Source of the DNA: Filosporella fistucella
Taxonomy: Eukaryota; Ascomycota; Leotiomycetes; Helotiales
DNA length: 64,000 nt
NCBI GenBank assembly: GCA_030077755.1
Contig: JAQJZZ010000001.1
Span: forward strand, 1,860,001 to 1,924,000
Direction of reading: 5' to 3'
Positions 60,269 through 64,000 of this stretch are shown here, piece by piece (the first letter of the stretch is position 1; each line of letters starts with the position of its first letter). The notes beneath the pieces are model-generated. The model worked only from the letters and a program-made list of their open reading frames with translations. It did no database searches and was not told the DNA's origin. A program made the position numbers and the translations under genes.

Positions 60269-61035
60269 GACTGCATTTTTGCAAAGTACAAGAAGAAAAT
60301 GATTTAGAGTATGATGTTGGCAGAACTAAGAGAGCTTCAAATCAGAATTTACTGCAAATTCCAGAACCAAGAGTTTGATCTTGTATTATCGAGTTGGTTA
60401 TGAACAGAGCACCGACGGCTTACTTGCAACTAGAAGATGAAGCACTGAAGTATGAAAGAGGCAATGCCTGGAATCCATACGAACGATTATATTAGAATGT
60501 CATTCCGTATGCTAGAGAATTCAAATTAAGATTTATTCCCTCTCGATTATATATGAAGTTTAGAACATTGTCCACTCTTTGTTGTCTCGAAATGGCTTCG
60601 AGCAGAAACTGAGGCACGGAAGCAGCAGGTCAAATTATGAAACCATTTTTGCAATATTCCTCGATGTTGTTTCAATATTGCTGACGCAGGATTGCCAATT
60701 ATTACCAGATTTTACATGAGCTGATTCTGCATATTCTAGCTACAAAACAATATGTCCCTGCTGCTGTGTCAACTGTAATTCCGGTTAAGTTACGGTGCAT
60801 GTTGGGAATCTGCGGCAACATTAGAACTTCAGCAGACGAATACGATCCTCTGCAGTGTGGAAATAATTCTCTCTCAACGCATTGTGGCTCTGAAACAGTA
60901 ATGTCGCAAGCTTGTGAGATTTTTTCTGATTGCTTACATCCAACCGCAGCCTACCCTCTCACCTGCCAAATTTGATTTAGGTGAATTTATGTATCTTTCA
61001 CCATTAAAAGTCAAATTGCATACCTAATTTCATCC
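60269..61035. other. AT-rich intergenic region
   Basis: 767 bp between two gene remnants, AT-rich, with only short frames. No repeat or mobile-element end is identified. Confidence 0.4.
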
Positions 61036-62140
61036 ATGAAACATCAAATCACATACGAAGATCTCCTAAAAGCTGAAGAGGCCGAAGAATACCCCATTTG
61101 CCCGAGCAGCTTGCGGCTCTTCAAACATTCTTTTCTGACTCAACCGTACCAATAGCTGAAATCGCTGTCCAGATTTCTACTCCCATCCTTCAAGTTATAT
61201 AGCAGCCTGAAGAAGACTGGAGCAACTATAAGTTTTCTGCGTTATGGCGAACCATTGCCAATGCCATCAAACAGTTTACCGATGACAATGATCGTCTCGT
61301 GGGGCTGGTTGCGGAAATTTCGAGGGTGCCTGATCCTACTGGTGTGATGGCACAAATGGGGGATTATTACCAGTATTGGACCGAATTTGCCTTCAACTGT
61401 AGGACCTTCTTTCGGATTCTTCATGAATTACTTCGCATCCAATTCATTAGCTGATAGCTGACTGTTTTCTTCAAAGCCGAGGACTCTATTTCAACGGACC
61501 CAGAGAGGGAAGCAAAACATCAAGGATGGCTCAACCTAAACACGTTCGGGGCAAAGCTTTCTCTTACAGGCAACCCTCGACTCAATGAAAGAATTATGGC
61601 GGGATCAGTCATGCGAAATACCATGGAACGTAAGCCGTGGGAGAACTTCGATGCTGCAGATCTTGACAACCATGAAGATGCTGATTCTCTATCATTTCCG
61701 GTCTGGAAAGCTCGCCAAATTGAACTCTGCAATATAACAACTTTGGAAGCTACTGTTCCACCTGCCGCCGTGTGTATTGTAACCAGGCCAATTTTTATCT
61801 ATTGATTTTACAGCAACTTTTTTTTCAAAACTCTATTAAAACCACCACAATGAGGATGGCCAACTGAGCTGTAATATATCAGCTGACCTTAAAATTCCAG
61901 GGTTTTTGATTTGTCCAAAAGAAATGTACGAGATGGAAGGCAAGATAAATGGACAGTTCGACTTCAGACCAACCAATTGGAAAGGACAAAAATGATGGTC
62001 TAAACAACGATTTGGTTTTTGGAGGCAGAGATTCGACGACATCAGTACGATTCCTGAGCTTACAGACATTACTCGGGATTATGCTAGAAGAGCGGCGGCA
62101 GCGATGAGAAACGTTGAGCAGAATGATGCTAATGAGGGTA
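61036..62140 (+). pseudogene. DUF3632-family gene remnant
   Basis: The sequence aligns piecewise with fungal DUF3632 proteins, whose function is unknown. From the ATG at 61036 the frame gives MKHQITYEDLLKAEEAEEYP, then the homologous sequence moves to another frame near 61090 (LPEQLAALQTFF, WRTIANAIKQFTDDNDRLVG). That frame contains TAG at 61200-61202. A well-formed intron (61399-61476, GTAGGA, branch CTGAC, acceptor AAAG) leads to HQGWLNLNTFGAKL and DSLSFPVWKARQIEL, the family core. The frame stops at 61805, and the C-terminal block WSKQRFGFWRQRFDDIS plus YARRAAAAM reappears in a third frame near 61996-62140. Two frameshifts and two or more stops with the intron preserved indicate a recent loss. 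Confidence 0.72.
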
Positions 62141-62544
62141 GGCTCCCGTATAAAAGCACTCGCTCACAGTCTCATTGGGTGGTGGTCAGAACTCTGTAGA
62201 CTTGAGTTTGGCTTTGTATGGATGAAACATGTTGCATAAAACCGCTTCTATAAAGACGGTGACTCCAAATTATAGAGAGGGCGCGTTAAATGACTAAACA
62301 AATTCGAATCGCTCCTTCAAAGCAATAGGAATGTCTGGAAATTGTTTCATTGAAAGCGCGTGCAAGGATAGGTATAGTCCCTGTCGGGCGTTGGAGTGGC
62401 TTATGCAGCTGACGTCTTGTTTGTGTAACCGTACTCGTCGACTTGCCTCGCGAGAACTCTAACACTTCATATTCTCTTCAGTCTGAGACCGTACGTGCCA
62501 TCCTCATCTAGCCTATGTAGAGTTTTGGGTATTGAGGCACCAAA
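62141..62544. other. Intergenic spacer
   Basis: 404 bp upstream of the last gene, presumably its promoter. No clear element stands out. Confidence 0.4.
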
Positions 62545-64000
62545 ATGTCGAGATCGACTCCGTATTCAATACCAGTCGAGCGCTGTCGACGATGTACTTC
62601 CAGATACGATTTCCGCCTTCCAAATTCCCAGATCGTAACAATCATATGCGGCCGCCCTCTAGAGATAGAGTACAAGACTGTGTCTTATCTCTGGGAAGAT
62701 GTGTCATTAGGTGTTAATTTAAATTGCAGCAACTGTTCTAAGGTAAAATGGGTTCCGATGCGGAACGCAGAGAAATTGTGGAAGATCTTGGAATTTGTCG
62801 GTGGAGGTAGCGTGGTATGGCTGGATGCATTATCAATCGACCAAGATGACCCCGCAGATTTAAAATCGCAATTGATGGTCATGGGCGATATATATTTGAA
62901 GTCACAGATCGTCTCGGTCTTTCTTCCTCAATCCGACACAATGGCGTACGATACGCTGGGATCTCTGGCAGCAGTAGCCGATACACTGGTTCAACTGTAT
63001 AACAATGCCTCTGACCCTGAGCCAGTAGTTTCAGTTGAAGCTCTTTCTAATGAGTACAAGAAACTGTTTTATCAATGGACAGACATAATTGCCAAGCAAA
63101 AGTATTGGACACGGGCTTGGACATTCCAAGAATGGACAATGGCCGCAGAATTTGAAGTCGGTTGGGAGGGAGCGAGGCTAGGAGAGAAACTTCAAAATAT
63201 CAAGAACAATATCAATATGGCTTCTATCGTGGCAACTCAGACGTCAAATCTGGGAGGGAAAGACACAGGTCACCGTCGAGACCTAACACGTCTTATGGAG
63301 GAGAGAGCGAAAAACGGCCAATTCCTGAACCTCGTTCGAGCACACTTTCCATTCGGAGATTTTCCCGTTGCCAACAATGGTCTAGAGCCTGCAGCACTGC
63401 GACGAGCAACATTCTTACCGAGTATACTCGGTATAGATAGCGGCATGTTTGTAACTCCCCAAGCGACTTCAAAGCAGACACCCGATCTTGGTTCTCGACT
63501 AGGCCTTGCCCTGAGTGCCATTAACATTAGCAAGCGAGAAGCATCAAAAGAAGCTGACTTGGTTGCATGCTGGGCATCGATGTGCAATATAGCTTATCCT
63601 TACAATCCCGATGACAAGTTCCATGTTGCTCTGCAGAAGGTTGTGACAGCGCTCCGGGCGCAAGGCTTGCCAATTTACAATTTCCTTGCAAATACATCTG
63701 GAGGAGAATTGGATCTGAAGTTTTTGGAGTACGGGGTAGCTCATAAACAAAGCAACGCACACCATGGAGGTGTTCTTGTGGGAAGTCCCATATTTACGGG
63801 TCGTGCAGACACTATAAATCATATTAAACATCTGCTTAATCAGGAAAATGAGCTCGTGTTCCTGGATCCCAGCACAAGAATCACTCTTCAACGAATTGAT
63901 AGAGTAGTTATCAAACATGCCGTCGTCTGTTCCGACAAGATGCGACTGCTCACCACATTCTCAGGAATCGTGTCTGGGACAGCTGATGGGAGAATGATGA
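62545..64000 (+). CDS. HET-like protein, truncated by window end
   Basis: An open frame from the ATG at 62545 (MSRSTPYSIPVERCRRCTSR) runs without stop to the window edge, at least 485 codons. HET motifs are present but divergent: TVSYLWEDVS in place of ALSYxWG, VVWLDALSIDQDDPADLKSQ (serine replaces the usual cysteine of DALCIDQ), MGDIYLKSQIVSVFLP and YWTRAWTFQEWTMA. Further on come NISKREASKEADLVACWASM and FLNLVRAHFPFG. No intron is required so far. It is the fourth HET gene of the cluster and the only one on the plus strand. Whether its C-terminus carries another domain cannot be seen. Confidence 0.82.
   Translation, partial: MSRSTPYSIPVERCRRCTSRYDFRLPNSQIVTIICGRPLEIEYKTVSYLWEDVSLGVNLNCSNCSKVKWVPMRNAEKLWKILEFVGGGSVVWLDALSIDQDDPADLKSQLMVMGDIYLKSQIVSVFLPQSDTMAYDTLGSLAAVADTLVQLYNNASDPEPVVSVEALSNEYKKLFYQWTDIIAKQKYWTRAWTFQEWTMAAEFEVGWEGARLGEKLQNIKNNINMASIVATQTSNLGGKDTGHRRDLTRLMEERAKNGQFLNLVRAHFPFGDFPVANNGLEPAALRRATFLPSILGIDSGMFVTPQATSKQTPDLGSRLGLALSAINISKREASKEADLVACWASMCNIAYPYNPDDKFHVALQKVVTALRAQGLPIYNFLANTSGGELDLKFLEYGVAHKQSNAHHGGVLVGSPIFTGRADTINHIKHLLNQENELVFLDPSTRITLQRIDRVVIKHAVVCSDKMRLLTTFSGIVSGTADGRMM

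Overview
The window reads as nuclear DNA of a filamentous ascomycete (Pezizomycotina). Three things point there: many short 40-70 nt GT-AG introns with CTNAC/CTAAC-type branch sites, fungal-specific families (HET, 2EXR, DUF7708, DUF3632, Zn2Cys6), and conserved eukaryotic genes (JIP5, DPH2, RIC8). The family mix suggests a Leotiomycete of the Botrytis/Sclerotinia type, but that placement is inference. Exon boundaries below were derived by hand from splice motifs and reading-frame continuity.

Layout. 0.1-6.8 kb: one very large five- or six-exon gene. It combines repeated modules that look beta-grasp-like, about eleven zinc-knuckle/C2H2-like fingers and a basic tail, and I cannot assign it to a family. 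7.2-9.3 kb: a Zn2Cys6 transcription factor gene that looks broken. 10-11.3 kb: JIP5. 11.9-18.2 kb: two divergent 2EXR genes flanking 4 kb of AT-rich DNA and an unusual tandem repeat whose unit length changes block by block (64, 74, 68, then alternating about 53/58 bp). 18.7-26 kb: an AAA+ ATPase, a divergent DUF7708 gene and another 2EXR gene. 27.4-28.9 kb: a homologue of anhydro-N-acetylmuramic acid kinase, a peptidoglycan-recycling enzyme and so odd in a fungus. 28.9-34 kb: 5.2 kb with no gene I can support. 34-40.8 kb: a conserved fungal protein of unknown function, DPH2 and a MARVEL-type membrane protein. 43.5-44.3 kb: a decayed 2EXR gene. 46.6-48.3 kb: RIC8. 49.3 kb: a small secreted cysteine-rich protein. 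50-64 kb: an accessory block with four HET-domain genes (the last cut by the window end) interspersed with the remains of a secreted RNase-like gene and a DUF3632 gene.

Housekeeping genes (JIP5, DPH2, RIC8) thus alternate with fast-evolving self/non-self recognition genes (HET, the DUF7708 STAND-like protein), repeated 2EXR genes and at least four probable pseudogenes. The genes do not form one pathway. The biology is that of a gene-turnover region around a few conserved anchors.
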